Assembly: GCF_900095795.1 (NCBI RefSeq)
Contig: NZ_LT608328.1
Location: forward strand, 3,527,001-3,591,000
Origin: Petrimonas mucosa
Lineage (GTDB): Bacteria > Bacteroidota > Bacteroidia > Bacteroidales > Dysgonomonadaceae
Length of the DNA: 64,000 bases
Direction of reading: 5' to 3'
A program made the translations under genes and the position numbers. Below, piece by piece: positions 54,189 through 63,936 of the stretch (position 1 is its first letter; each line of letters starts with the position of its first letter). The notes under the pieces were generated by a model, which was not told the origin of the DNA, made no database searches, and saw nothing but the letters and a program-made list of their open reading frames with translations.

Positions 54189-55355
54189 CTAAACCTGCTG
54201 TTTTCTATACTTGCCGGGGGGCATACCGTAATTTTTCTCAAACGCCCGGTAAAAAGTGCTGTTCCCTGAAAAGCCGGAGTGAAGGCCCACCTCATCAATG
54301 GTCAGATGGGCATATTCAGGCAGGGTGAGAATCCCTTCGGCGTAACGCACCCGGTATTCGTTCACGAAATCGCTGAAGTTCATGTCGCGTCTGGCGTGAA
54401 TCAACTTGGAGAGGTAGGTCCGGTTGGTACCTAACTCCAGTGCCACATCGGTCAGCCGCAGTTCCGGATTCTTGAAGATCTGGTCCACCTCGAAGAGTAT
54501 CTCCAGTTTGGAATAGAGCAGGTCATATTCAATACCGGTCATCGTCTCACTCTCAAACGGTGGCTCGCAACTCTCACCCTGTAACTGATCCTCTTTGAGG
54601 TTACGGACGGTAAATTGCTGACGGTAACCGACGTAACTGACTCCAAAAAGCGCGATGGAGTGAGTGATGGAAGGAATTGCAAGCAGCGCGGTGCTGCCCG
54701 AAAAGAGGTTTTTCCCCAGCAGATTGGAGATAAAAGAGATCAATGCGGTGAGCACCATAAAGAAGAGCATCTGTCTGATGGTGGACAACTCCCTATTCTC
54801 CACATTCGAGTAGAAAGCCTTCACCTTCTTGTTGAACTCCTTGACCAGACGAAGCCCGAAATAGAGGGTCAGCAACACTTCAGTTGCAAAGATCACCTTG
54901 AAGAGGAAAATCCGCACCGCCTGCAGGCGGACAAGCAGTGTATGCTCCGACCGGGGAGGGCGGTTATAAAAGAGGAGTTCATGCGTCAACGTATCCAGTT
55001 CGGCGGGACTCATCAGCAGATAACAGACACCGGAAAAGAGGGAGAGCAACAGTGCCGGGGCCAATATCCAGCACCATCTCCAGTCGGTCTTGGAGTCTAC
55101 CGTCAACAGGCGGATGTAGTAGTAGTAGATGGGATAGACTGCCAGTGAAGTGAAGACCCAGAAGCTGTCGATCAGACGGTATGCCGTATAATTGTGATTG
55201 AAATAGATCCAGTGTGCCGTATAATTCACCAGTGCGACGCCCAGAAAAAAGAGAAGAAAGCGCTTTGCAATATCGCTTGGCCTATCCAGCAAAAAGAGGA
55301 CCAGCCAGAACAATACCACAAACATGGGCATAACACTAAAGAAGCAGTGTATCAT
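54189..55355 (-). CDS. Membrane-anchored AraC-family regulator
   Basis: 388 residues. Six or seven hydrophobic helices fill the first 230 residues (MFVVLFWLVLFLLD, FLLFFLGVALVNYTAHWIYF, FFMVLTALISFISNLLG). The C-terminal 100 residues hold two AraC-type helix-turn-helix motifs: LRLTDVALELGTNRTYLSKLIH and LTIDEVGLHSGFSGNSTFYRAFEKNYGMPPGKYR. This is a 7TM-like sensor fused to a DNA-binding domain, seen in Bacteroidetes. It converges with the fimbrillin-like gene (14 nt) and is divergent from the GH29 operon, so either could be its target. Confidence 0.88.
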   Translation of the reverse strand: MIHCFFSVMPMFVVLFWLVLFLLDRPSDIAKRFLLFFLGVALVNYTAHWIYFNHNYTAYRLIDSFWVFTSLAVYPIYYYYIRLLTVDSKTDWRWCWILAPALLLSLFSGVCYLLMSPAELDTLTHELLFYNRPPRSEHTLLVRLQAVRIFLFKVIFATEVLLTLYFGLRLVKEFNKKVKAFYSNVENRELSTIRQMLFFMVLTALISFISNLLGKNLFSGSTALLAIPSITHSIALFGVSYVGYRQQFTVRNLKEDQLQGESCEPPFESETMTGIEYDLLYSKLEILFEVDQIFKNPELRLTDVALELGTNRTYLSKLIHARRDMNFSDFVNEYRVRYAEGILTLPEYAHLTIDEVGLHSGFSGNSTFYRAFEKNYGMPPGKYRKQQV

Positions 55356-55666
55356 TTTTCACGCATTGATAAACAGAGGTGTAAAAGTAGAAAAAAAAAT
55401 AATTCAATCCGATACAACCCGCGCCCGTACGGGACTTTTTAACCTTGTATGAGACCTATAACCTGGGTCATTACGTGGGGGAAGCGCCATAACGAATAGT
55501 CTACAATGCTGACCTTCAATATCCTGCAACAGACATCGCCATTTGAGCAAGGTAAAAGGCGAAAAGGATAGGAAGAGATTATTTAGCTCTTTTTAACATT
55601 TCACACGGGTAGATTTATCCTTTTTGTCAAAAAAAAAAGCCTTCACAAAACTGCTTATTATGCTTC

Positions 55667-55681
55667 ATAACATATGAATCT
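55667..55681 (+). promoter_or_regulatory. Operator-like site upstream of the GH29-GH110-GH95 genes (shared 15-bp motif, copy 2)
   Basis: ATAACATATGAATCT, identical to 44263-44277. Here it forms part of an inverted repeat TTCAT-N5-ATGAA (55665-55679). It ends 25 nt before the -7 box, exactly as at fucR. Confidence 0.6.
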
Positions 55682-55706
55682 TTACAAAGATGTAAATAAG
55701 ATAACT

Positions 55707-55714
55707 TATATTTG
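55707..55714 (+). promoter_or_regulatory. -7 box of the GH29-GH110-GH95 genes
   Basis: TATATTTG matches TAnnTTTG. The -33 position reads TTACAAA, not TTTG. A start near 55721 would give a leader of about 380 nt. Confidence 0.55.
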
Positions 55715-56008
55715 CATCATCTCAGTACAGTACAGGATACACTCCATAATTTGATAAATCCTAACAACAATGTGAAACCGTTACTTAACCCCTGCACCTG
55801 ATCTATCGCTTAATCGACGAAACATCAATAAACATTTAAGATACTAAATACAAGTTCATTACATAAACAACAAATGGTTCAGGCACAAAGCAACACTCAA
55901 ATATCACTCGATTTTACGGTAACAATTATACCAAAATATCACTTAACGGCGATAAATCTGCCAGATGTAACCAACCTAATCTGTATTAACTTGTAAAACG
56001 AGACCAGA

Positions 56009-56077
56009 ATGAGAGAGACTCGACTTATCAATGGAGAGGCGTGTTGTTCGCCATGCTGTGGAGAATGGTACTATTGA
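56009..56077 (+). CDS. Possible Cys-rich leader peptide (22 codons)
   Basis: ATG 56009 opens a 22-residue frame, MRETRLINGEACCSPCCGEWYY, ending 24 bp before the GH29 start. Four cysteines in a CCxPCC cluster and three aromatic residues at the end are unusual. It is too short to judge coding by composition and may be chance. If translated, it could act as an upstream control frame for the long GH29 leader. Confidence 0.2.
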   Translation: MRETRLINGEACCSPCCGEWYY

Positions 56078-56101
56078 TCAAATCTATAAATATCGAATAA
56101 A

Positions 56102-57565
56102 ATGAGACTATTTAGCACCAAGGGAATCATCTCTTTCTGTTTTATCGCTTCAATAGTTGTTTCATGTAAAACAGAAGTAAACGTTGCTCCTCCCGAACCG
56201 GTCTATCCTGTTCCTTCGGACAATCAGTTGGCCTGGCACGAGATGGAGATGAACGCCTTTATCCATTTCACCACAAATACATTCACCGACCTTGAGTGGG
56301 GTTACGGTGACGAGAAGGAGTCAATCTTCAATCCAACAGCATTGGATGTCGATCAATGGGTGACCAATATCAAGGAGACCGGTTTCAAGGGGATAATATT
56401 GACTTGCAAACATCACGACGGTTTTTGCTTATGGCCGTCACAATTCACCGAGCACTCAATAAAAAAGAGTCCCTACAAGAACGGACAGGGTGATATCGTG
56501 AAGGAGTTGAGTGACGCATGCAAGAGAGACGGCCTGAAGTTTGGAGTCTATCTCTCTCCCTGGGACAGGAATCATAAAGATTACGGAAACCCCGACTATA
56601 TTCTCTACTACCGCAATCAGATAAAAGAGCTGTTTACCAATTACGGTGATATTTTTGAAATGTGGTTTGACGGAGCAAACGGAGGAACTGGCTATTATGG
56701 AGGCGCAAGGGAAAGTAGAAGCATCGACCGGGAGACCTATTATGACTGGCCAACCACACTGCGTCAAATCAGAGAGCTTCAACCCAATGTACTCTTCTTC
56801 AGCGATGCCGGTCCCGATATCCGCTGGGTAGGGAATGAGCGGGGGTTCGTCAACGAGACAAATTGGAACACGATTACGCCCGATACATTATACGCGGGCA
56901 AGTCGGGCATCAACAAACTCTTGAATACGGGCTCAATCGACGGGACTAAATGGATACCGGCAGAAGTAGATGTCTCCATCAGACCGGGATGGTTTTATCA
57001 TGAAAAAGAGGATTCGATGGTTAAAACCCCGGAAGAGTTATTTGAGATCTATCTCACCTCCGTAGGACGAGGGTCACTCCTCCTGTTGAATATTCCTCCC
57101 GACAAGAGAGGCTTGATACACGAGAACGATATAAAGTCGCTTAAAGGATTCCGAAAAATTCTGGATGAGACTTTTGCTAACAACCTGGCCGCCGGATCCA
57201 AGATAATGGCAAGTAATTATCGCGGCAAATCAGAGAAGTATGCAGCGACAAATCTTATTGACAACAAGAAGGATAGCCATTGGGCAACTGACGACGATAC
57301 CATTGCCGCCAATCTGGAAATTTCGTTGAAAAAACCGCAACTTGTTTCATATATTCTATTGCAAGAGCAGATTAAACTGGGTCAACGGGTGAAATCGTTC
57401 TCAGTTGAAACCTGGGACGGTAAGAAATGGGTAGCGGCAGCCACCGGTACAACCATCGGGTACAAGAGAATCCTTAAAATTGACCCGGTAACGACATCGA
57501 AGATAAGAGTGAATATTCTCGAGGCCAAAGCCTCGCCGGTGTTGAACAATATTGAGCTCTACTGA
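56102..57565 (+). CDS. GH29 alpha-L-fucosidase lipoprotein with C-terminal F5/8-type domain
   Basis: 487 residues, lipobox VVSC (Cys22). The GH29 TIM barrel covers about residues 35-345: WHEMEMNAFIHFTTNTF, ILTCKHHDGFCLWPS, FGVYLSPWDRN, and the nucleophile Asp190 in EMWFDGANGG. The last 130 residues resemble a discoidin/F5-8C (CBM32-like) sugar-binding domain (KIMASNYRGKSEKYAATNLIDNKKDSHWATDD split by short loops). GH29 enzymes release alpha-linked L-fucose from host glycans with retention of configuration. It is first in a row with GH110 (181 nt) and GH95. Confidence 0.93.
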   Translation: MRLFSTKGIISFCFIASIVVSCKTEVNVAPPEPVYPVPSDNQLAWHEMEMNAFIHFTTNTFTDLEWGYGDEKESIFNPTALDVDQWVTNIKETGFKGIILTCKHHDGFCLWPSQFTEHSIKKSPYKNGQGDIVKELSDACKRDGLKFGVYLSPWDRNHKDYGNPDYILYYRNQIKELFTNYGDIFEMWFDGANGGTGYYGGARESRSIDRETYYDWPTTLRQIRELQPNVLFFSDAGPDIRWVGNERGFVNETNWNTITPDTLYAGKSGINKLLNTGSIDGTKWIPAEVDVSIRPGWFYHEKEDSMVKTPEELFEIYLTSVGRGSLLLLNIPPDKRGLIHENDIKSLKGFRKILDETFANNLAAGSKIMASNYRGKSEKYAATNLIDNKKDSHWATDDDTIAANLEISLKKPQLVSYILLQEQIKLGQRVKSFSVETWDGKKWVAAATGTTIGYKRILKIDPVTTSKIRVNILEAKASPVLNNIELY

Positions 57566-57746
57566 TCAAAACAAGATTGCCGGCTCTGTTGCCGGAAGAG
57601 AGAGCGTTTAAGACCGGGAGGTTGTTCCCTGGCAAACTGGTGATCTGGAACCTGCCTGGCCTCGCGGAATCATCCGATTTCCTCCACATATTTAGCAGAT
57701 CTGAGCTCTTTTTGATTATTTTTGTTTCTCGATTCATTTTCAAATT

Positions 57747-59423
57747 ATGCCAAGAAAGATCTATTTACTCGTTATCTCCTTGATAGTCTGTCTAGGATGC
57801 TCCACAAAAAAAACTGAGTATACATTTGATGTAAAACCCGACACAACGGTAGACGCATCAATTGCGGCTGTTAAGCTGATTGAACAGCTGAAAGCGCGAA
57901 AAGATACGGCACACGTTACGGTTGTTATCCCCAAAGGGCGGTACGATTTCTATCCCGACACTGCCTTCTCTCGCGAATATTACATCTCGAATCACGACCA
58001 GAGCAACCCCAGGAAGGTGGGGTTTGCACTCGAAAACCTGCAGAACGTAACCATCGACGGACAGGGTTCGGAGTTTATCTTTCACGGTCGGATGATCCCC
58101 TTTGCCATCCTGAAAGGGCAAAACATCACCTTGAAAAACTTCTCCATCGACTTTGAGATACCTGCCTTGCACCAGCTCAACATTGTTGAGGTGGATCCGG
58201 ACAAGGATGAGCTGCTGGCTGAGATCTATCCCGGCGGAAATTACCGCATTGACGACGGGAAGCTTGTTCTTTTGGGTGAAGGTTTCGAAGTGATTCCAAA
58301 GAGTTCAATGGCGTTCCGCCCGGACAAACACCTGACTTACAACCGTCAGGACATAAGTTTCAACCCAGAGTCGGTTACCGAAGCTTCACCCGATCATTTG
58401 TGCATCAGGGGGTGGGACCAGGTAAAGTTAACCTCACCGGGTGAACGGTATGTTCTCCGTTCGTGGGAACGTCCTGCTCCCGGCATCTTTATCGGTGAAA
58501 GCAGCAACACCGTCATTGAGAATGTTCAGGTACACTATGCCGAGGGGATGGGTCTGTTGGCACAAATGAGCGAAAATATCACCTTGGACCGGTTCTCCGT
58601 TTGCCTGAAAGAGAACGATTCCCTTCGCTATTTCACCACCCAGGCCGATGCAACTCACTTTTCGGCGTGCAAAGGGGTGATTCTCTCCCGAAACGGACTC
58701 TATGAAATGATGGCCGATGACGCCATCAATGTCCACGGGACCTACTTGCGGGTCACCAAACGTATAAACGACAACACAATACAGGCGAGGTACATGCACC
58801 CACAGGCTTGGGGATTCAAGTGGGGTGAAACTGGAAGATACGGAATTGAAAACCTCACCTGGACTCCCGAAGTGATTTTCTCTGACAACATCATCCGCAA
58901 CAACCGTGCGCGCGGTGCGCTCTTCAGCACACCTAAACGGGTAATCTGCGAGAACAACCTTTTCGACCATACCCACGGGACGGCAATTTTGCTATGCGGG
59001 GACTGCAATGGATGGTACGAAACCGGAGCCTGCAAGGAGGTGATCATCAGAAACAACCGCTTTATCAATGGCCTTACTGCATACTATCAGTTTACAAACG
59101 CCATTATCTCCATCTATCCCGAGATACCTAACCTCAAGGATCAACAGCGGTTCTTCCACTCGGGTATTCTCATTGAAAAGAATATATTCGAGACGTTCGA
59201 CCGTCCGCTCGTCTATGCCAAATCGACCGACGGGCTGACTATCCGAAACAACAGTGTCACCTACAATACAGATTTTGAACCGTTTCACTGGAACAAACAC
59301 CCGTTCTTCTTTGAACGGGTACGCAACGTTCTGATCGAAAACAACCACTTCGAGAGTGGATGGGATGCAGAGCGTGATATTCGGACAGAACTCTCGTCAA
59401 AAGATGCGGTTAGCGTAAAATAA
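57747..59423 (+). CDS. GH110-type alpha-1,3-galactosidase lipoprotein (parallel beta-helix)
   Basis: 558 residues, lipobox CLGC (Cys18). The right-handed beta-helix fold shows as repeated Asn/Val/Ile ladders (NVTIDGQGSEFIF, NTVIENVQVHYAEGMGLLAQ, VIFSDNIIRNNRARGALF). The start ARKDTAHVTVVIPKGRYDFYPD and SREYYISNHDQSNPRKVGF, plus MMADDAINVHGTYLRVT in the active-site zone, fit GH110 of Bacteroides. GH110 removes alpha-1,3-linked galactose from blood group B or linear B structures. The two subfamilies cannot be told apart here. GH95 follows 11 nt later. Confidence 0.87.
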   Translation: MPRKIYLLVISLIVCLGCSTKKTEYTFDVKPDTTVDASIAAVKLIEQLKARKDTAHVTVVIPKGRYDFYPDTAFSREYYISNHDQSNPRKVGFALENLQNVTIDGQGSEFIFHGRMIPFAILKGQNITLKNFSIDFEIPALHQLNIVEVDPDKDELLAEIYPGGNYRIDDGKLVLLGEGFEVIPKSSMAFRPDKHLTYNRQDISFNPESVTEASPDHLCIRGWDQVKLTSPGERYVLRSWERPAPGIFIGESSNTVIENVQVHYAEGMGLLAQMSENITLDRFSVCLKENDSLRYFTTQADATHFSACKGVILSRNGLYEMMADDAINVHGTYLRVTKRINDNTIQARYMHPQAWGFKWGETGRYGIENLTWTPEVIFSDNIIRNNRARGALFSTPKRVICENNLFDHTHGTAILLCGDCNGWYETGACKEVIIRNNRFINGLTAYYQFTNAIISIYPEIPNLKDQQRFFHSGILIEKNIFETFDRPLVYAKSTDGLTIRNNSVTYNTDFEPFHWNKHPFFFERVRNVLIENNHFESGWDAERDIRTELSSKDAVSVK

Positions 59424-59434
59424 TCTACAATATA

Positions 59435-61855
59435 ATGGGAAATCCGATGAAAATTACAGTCACTCTTCTGGCAGTAGTCACACTGCTTTCCTGCACGGCA
59501 TCTGCCGAAACGGCAAATGAACTTGCTCTGCGATACAACAAACCGGCGTCGACCTGGGAGGAGACACTTCCCCTGGGTAACGGACGCATCGGCATGATGC
59601 CGGATGGGGGAATAGATCGGGAACTTGTGGTGCTCAACGACATCACCATGTGGTCGGGCAGCGAGGACCCCGAAGCGATCAATCCCGAGGCAATCGGCTA
59701 TCTGCCGAAGATCCGTGAGCTGCTGCTTGCAGGAAAGAACGGGGATGCACAACGAATCATGTACGAACATTTCAGGTGTGGAGGTGTGGGCTCTTCAGGC
59801 GGTAAAAGCAAGAATGCCCCCTACGGCTGTTTCCAGATGCTGGGAAACCTCCGTATCAACTACCAATACCCTCATCAGGAAGCGGCAGACAACTACCAGC
59901 GGAAATTGTCGCTCAACGATGCGGTAGCATCGACCAGCTTCACCAGGGGTGGAATCACCTACAACCGCGAATATCTTGCATCGCACAGCGATGATGTGCT
60001 GGCTATCCGTGTGGCAGCCGACAGGAGAGGTGCTGTCTCATTCGAATTAGAACTGAGCCGCCCAGAGAGGGCTACCATCTCGGTGAAAGGGGAGAGCCTC
60101 ATCATGGAGGGACAACTCAATGATGGCCACAATGGCGACAAGGGTGTCAGATACCTGACCAAAGTAGAGATCGTGAATAAGGGTGGAACAGTGTCGGCAG
60201 GCAACAAAAGCCTCTCGCTATCCAATGCCGATGAAGCGATTATCCTCATCTCCACCTCGACCGACATGCTCGACAAGGAGTATCTGGCGACTGTTGACCG
60301 GTTACTCGAGCGGGCCAAAAGGTTTTCGTTCGTAAAGATGAAGCGGGCCCATACCGCACTCTACAAGGAGAAGTTCGACCGTGTGGAGCTCTGGCTTGGA
60401 GAACAGGACAACAGCAGAACTACCGACAAACGGCTAGCCGCTTTCCAAAAGGAGGAGGATCCTTCATTTGCCGCGCTCTACTTCCAGTATGGCCGCTATC
60501 TGATCATCTGCGGCACGAATGAACGGACGCTGCCGCTCAACCTTCAAGGGTTGTGGGCCAATCAGGTGCAGACTCCCTGGAATGGCGACTACCACCTCAA
60601 CATCAATGTACAGATGAATTACTGGCCGGTGGAGGTGTGTAACCTTTCTGAACTGCATCAACCGCTGATCACATTCACCCAGTCGCTTGTACCCTCGGGA
60701 GAGGCCACGGCAAAAGCTTTTTACGGAGCCGAAGGGTGGCTGGCCCATATGATGAGCAATCCGTGGAAATTCACTGCCCCGGGCGAACACGCATCGTGGG
60801 GGGCGACCAACACGGGGGGCGCATGGCTCTGTGCTCACCTTTGGGAGCACTTCGCCTTCTCGCAGGACAAGGAGTACCTGCGCACCATCTATCCGACACT
60901 TGCCGGAGCAGCCAAGTTCTTCCTCAGCGGCATGATTGCAGAACCCAAGAACGGATGGCTCGTTACCGCTCCCTCCTCTTCACCCGAAAACGGCTTCTAC
61001 ATTCCCGGGGATAAAGACCGGATCTTTGTATGCATGGGGCCTACCATGGATGTCCAACTGATAAAGGAACTCTTTACCAATGTTCTGTCGGCCGCATCAA
61101 TTCTGGGCATCGAGGACGGGACAACTGCCCGGATCCGGGAGACGCTGCCCAAGCTTCCCCCGATGCAGATCAGTTCCAGCGGTTATCTGCAGGAGTGGCT
61201 CGAAGACTACAGGGAGGCGGATCCCCAACATCGTCACGTTTCACATCTCTACGGTCTCTATCCGTCGAACCAGATATCACCCAACACCACACCTGAACTG
61301 GCAGCAGCCGCCCGCGAAACGCTGGAGCGTCGTGGTGACGGCGGCACCGGCTGGTCGCGCGCATGGAAGATCAACTTCTGGGCCCGCCTGCAAGATGGCA
61401 ACCGGGCCTACAAACTGCTGAAGAATCTGCTGGAACCTACTGCCGGTGACGAAATCAGCATGAGTAGCGGTGCAGGAACCTACGCCAACCTCTTTTGCGC
61501 CCATCCTCCATTTCAGATTGACGGCAACCTGGGAGGAACTGCAGGAATTGCCGAGATGCTGATCCAGAGCCAGGATGGGTATATCCAGCTGCTACCTGCC
61601 CTGCCCGACAGATGGGCCTCCGGAAGCTTCAAGGGGTTGAGGGTACGCGGCGGTGCCGAGGTGGATGCCAGCTGGAAAAACAGCCGCCTGTTATCTGCAA
61701 CTCTTCGCGCTGAAACCGGCGGAACCTTCAGGGTGAAAGTCCCCGATCACGTTACCGCTGTAAAACGGAACGGGAAAAGGATAACTGTTGAAAACGGATA
61801 TATCGCGCTCGAGTTGAAAAAGGGTCAGGAGGCAAGAGTGGAGTTTATCTCCTGA
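59435..61855 (+). CDS. GH95 alpha-1,2-L-fucosidase lipoprotein
   Basis: 806 residues. ATG 59435 is the first start; ATG 59447 (MKITVTLLAVV) would give a cleaner signal. Lipobox TLLSC. Family marks are LRYNKPASTWEETLPLGNGRIG at the N-terminal beta-domain, MWSGSEDPE, and the catalytic barrel with INVQMNYWPVEVCNLSELHQPL (catalytic Asn region). PSSSPENGF and the C-terminal FQIDGNLGGTAGIAEML, with the Asp thought to activate catalysis, complete the set. GH95 enzymes invert and cleave alpha-1,2-fucose, the H-antigen cap. Converges with the TPR gene (8 nt). Confidence 0.94.
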   Translation: MGNPMKITVTLLAVVTLLSCTASAETANELALRYNKPASTWEETLPLGNGRIGMMPDGGIDRELVVLNDITMWSGSEDPEAINPEAIGYLPKIRELLLAGKNGDAQRIMYEHFRCGGVGSSGGKSKNAPYGCFQMLGNLRINYQYPHQEAADNYQRKLSLNDAVASTSFTRGGITYNREYLASHSDDVLAIRVAADRRGAVSFELELSRPERATISVKGESLIMEGQLNDGHNGDKGVRYLTKVEIVNKGGTVSAGNKSLSLSNADEAIILISTSTDMLDKEYLATVDRLLERAKRFSFVKMKRAHTALYKEKFDRVELWLGEQDNSRTTDKRLAAFQKEEDPSFAALYFQYGRYLIICGTNERTLPLNLQGLWANQVQTPWNGDYHLNINVQMNYWPVEVCNLSELHQPLITFTQSLVPSGEATAKAFYGAEGWLAHMMSNPWKFTAPGEHASWGATNTGGAWLCAHLWEHFAFSQDKEYLRTIYPTLAGAAKFFLSGMIAEPKNGWLVTAPSSSPENGFYIPGDKDRIFVCMGPTMDVQLIKELFTNVLSAASILGIEDGTTARIRETLPKLPPMQISSSGYLQEWLEDYREADPQHRHVSHLYGLYPSNQISPNTTPELAAAARETLERRGDGGTGWSRAWKINFWARLQDGNRAYKLLKNLLEPTAGDEISMSSGAGTYANLFCAHPPFQIDGNLGGTAGIAEMLIQSQDGYIQLLPALPDRWASGSFKGLRVRGGAEVDASWKNSRLLSATLRAETGGTFRVKVPDHVTAVKRNGKRITVENGYIALELKKGQEARVEFIS

Positions 61856-61863
61856 CCAAACTA

Positions 61864-63936
61864 TCACTGCATCCGCTTGATGATACTGTAAGATTGTACC
61901 ACTCCCAGCTCTCCGGCTTTCCGGAGATCGTCGAGACCGGCTGCAGTATCTCCGATCGACAGACGCGACAATCCCCGGTTGAAATAGGCTTCGGCAAACT
62001 GCGGCTCGATCTTCAGCGCCTTGGTATAACTGTCGATCGCCGCCCGGTAATCCTTTTCGAGGCTGTAGATCTCTGCCATGTTGTAGTAGGCAAAAATGAA
62101 GTTGGGATCGAGTCGCAACACCGTCTCATAATCCTTGAGAATAGCATCGTACCGGAACGACTTGGTGGAGATTTCGGGCACTTTTGCACGGGGAACCTGT
62201 GGCAGCTCGTTCAGCCTGTCTGCCGGGTTCACTCCGACCGAGGGCTCCGGTTTAGTCGTTTCGGACGGCAACATTGGCTCGATTTCGAGCTGTTTGGTCA
62301 TGATCACCGCACGCACAAAATAGGATTGCATGAAGTCGGGCTGCAGTTCGATGGCCCGGTTGATATCTTTCAGGGCATTCTCGTAATCCTGGACCAGCAT
62401 GAAGTCCATCCCCCTGCCGAAATAGAGTCGGGCATCGTTGGGCCGTTCCACCATCAACCTCGAATAGTTGTCGATGGAACGGAAATGCGACTGCACCTGC
62501 AACTCGTTCAGCGCGGCCTCGTTGTTCACCGCCTTAAGCCTCCAGTTGAGGTTCAGCATCTCGTTGGCCCTCTCCAGCGATTCGGAGAAGTAGACCGGCC
62601 GGCTCACCTCGAATCCCTTGTCGTAATAGGTCAGCACAAACTTTGGCTCGAGCGCGATCTTGGCATTGAGATCCTGTACCCGGCCCCGCGACTCGCGCTG
62701 GTATCTGCTCCGGCTCTTCTCCGTTGCCTCCTTGTCGGCGACCACCAGCAGGTTGAACTTTTCAATATCCTTGTCGGTCTCCTCCCTGGTATCCTTCGCT
62801 TCTGCCGCCAGCTTCCTTCCATCCACCGCATCTACCGTTGCCCGTTGTTTGGCCTTGGCCTCCTCGTTGCGTGCAGTGAGGAAGTCCCGCTCAGCGCCGC
62901 GAAGATCATTCAGCTGCCGTTTCATCTCGGCACGCATGTAATAGCCCGAGAAGAAATCGGGATGCTCCTCGAGCACCACATCCATATCACGGATGGCGCT
63001 CAGATTGTCACCTATCTCGGCATAGAGCATCGCCCGGTTGATATAGGCCATCGTATTGTCGGGTTGAAGTTCGATAACCTTGTCGAAATCCTTGATCGCC
63101 CGGTTGTTGTCGGCCACCTGTGCACGCAGCAATCCGCGGTTGAAGCGGGCAATCAGGTTGTTTTCGTCCATCTCGATCACCCGGTCGTAATCGGCCATCG
63201 CTCCCCGCAGATCGTTCAGGTAATACTTCACCAGCCCCCGATTGATATAGTTCCCGGCAAAATAGGGATCGAGCCTGATCGCCTCATCCAGGTCGGCCAG
63301 CGCCTTGTTGTACTCCTTCAGCTGGAACTGCAACACACCGCGTGCTGCAAACGACTGAGCAGTATAGGGATCTATCTCGATCGCCTTATCGTAATCGGCC
63401 AGCGCCTTCAGCGTATCTTTCTGCTCGAGATACATCTGTCCGCGGGTCAGGTAGCCTGGAATATAGTCGGGAAAACGGCGCAGCAGCACCTCGAAAAATT
63501 TCTCCGCCACCTCATACTGCTTCAGCTCGACGTTCACGATGGCCATGTTCACCAACGTGAGCCGGTCTTCAGGAAAGAACTCCAGGCTTCGCTGATAGTC
63601 GGCAGCAGCCAGTTCGAATTTCTCCTGATTCTGCCTGGCTGCTCCGCGAAGCTGGTAGGCAGCCGTATAGTAGGGATTCCGTTCGATGCAGAGGTTGGCA
63701 TCCTCTTCTGCCCCCTTGAAGTCGTCGAGCATGAATTTCGACAAGGCACGGAAGTAGTAGGGATCGGCCAGGTAAGGCTTAGCGCCGATCACCTGGTTGA
63801 AATATTGTATGGCCAACACATAGTCCTCGAAGTAAAGGGCATTCTTGCCGATCATCATCACCCGGTCGGTATTCACCTGTGATGTGGCCAGCAGTGTGGA
63901 GAGAAACAAGCAAACGGATATGGCTATCTTTTTCAT
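61864..63936 (-). CDS. Exported TPR-repeat protein
   Basis: 690 residues with a signal peptide (MKKIAISVCLFLSTLLATSQV). About ten tetratricopeptide repeats occupy residues 25-355 (ALADYDKAIEIDPYTAQSFAARG and similar 34-residue units). A charged linker of about 90 residues (ARNEEAKAKQRATVDAVDGRK...) follows, then four to five more repeats to the C-terminus (YKTYTKALKIEPQFAEAYFNRG type). It probably acts as a periplasmic or envelope scaffold. No enzymatic domain is visible. Its start is 64 bp from the window edge and no clear -7 box is seen there. Confidence 0.85.
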   Translation of the reverse strand: MKKIAISVCLFLSTLLATSQVNTDRVMMIGKNALYFEDYVLAIQYFNQVIGAKPYLADPYYFRALSKFMLDDFKGAEEDANLCIERNPYYTAAYQLRGAARQNQEKFELAAADYQRSLEFFPEDRLTLVNMAIVNVELKQYEVAEKFFEVLLRRFPDYIPGYLTRGQMYLEQKDTLKALADYDKAIEIDPYTAQSFAARGVLQFQLKEYNKALADLDEAIRLDPYFAGNYINRGLVKYYLNDLRGAMADYDRVIEMDENNLIARFNRGLLRAQVADNNRAIKDFDKVIELQPDNTMAYINRAMLYAEIGDNLSAIRDMDVVLEEHPDFFSGYYMRAEMKRQLNDLRGAERDFLTARNEEAKAKQRATVDAVDGRKLAAEAKDTREETDKDIEKFNLLVVADKEATEKSRSRYQRESRGRVQDLNAKIALEPKFVLTYYDKGFEVSRPVYFSESLERANEMLNLNWRLKAVNNEAALNELQVQSHFRSIDNYSRLMVERPNDARLYFGRGMDFMLVQDYENALKDINRAIELQPDFMQSYFVRAVIMTKQLEIEPMLPSETTKPEPSVGVNPADRLNELPQVPRAKVPEISTKSFRYDAILKDYETVLRLDPNFIFAYYNMAEIYSLEKDYRAAIDSYTKALKIEPQFAEAYFNRGLSRLSIGDTAAGLDDLRKAGELGVVQSYSIIKRMQ

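Larger units (their letters stand above)
55356..56101. other. Long intergenic/leader region before the GH29 operon
   Basis: 746 bp. It holds the second copy of the 15-bp fuc motif (55667-55681), the -7 box TATATTTG (55707-55714), and then a leader of about 380 nt. Within the leader, a 40-codon frame at 55874-55996 begins VQAQSNTQISLDFT, which resembles the STN start of SusC proteins. A 22-codon Cys-rich frame lies at 56009-56077. No RNA family was recognised. Confidence 0.5.
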
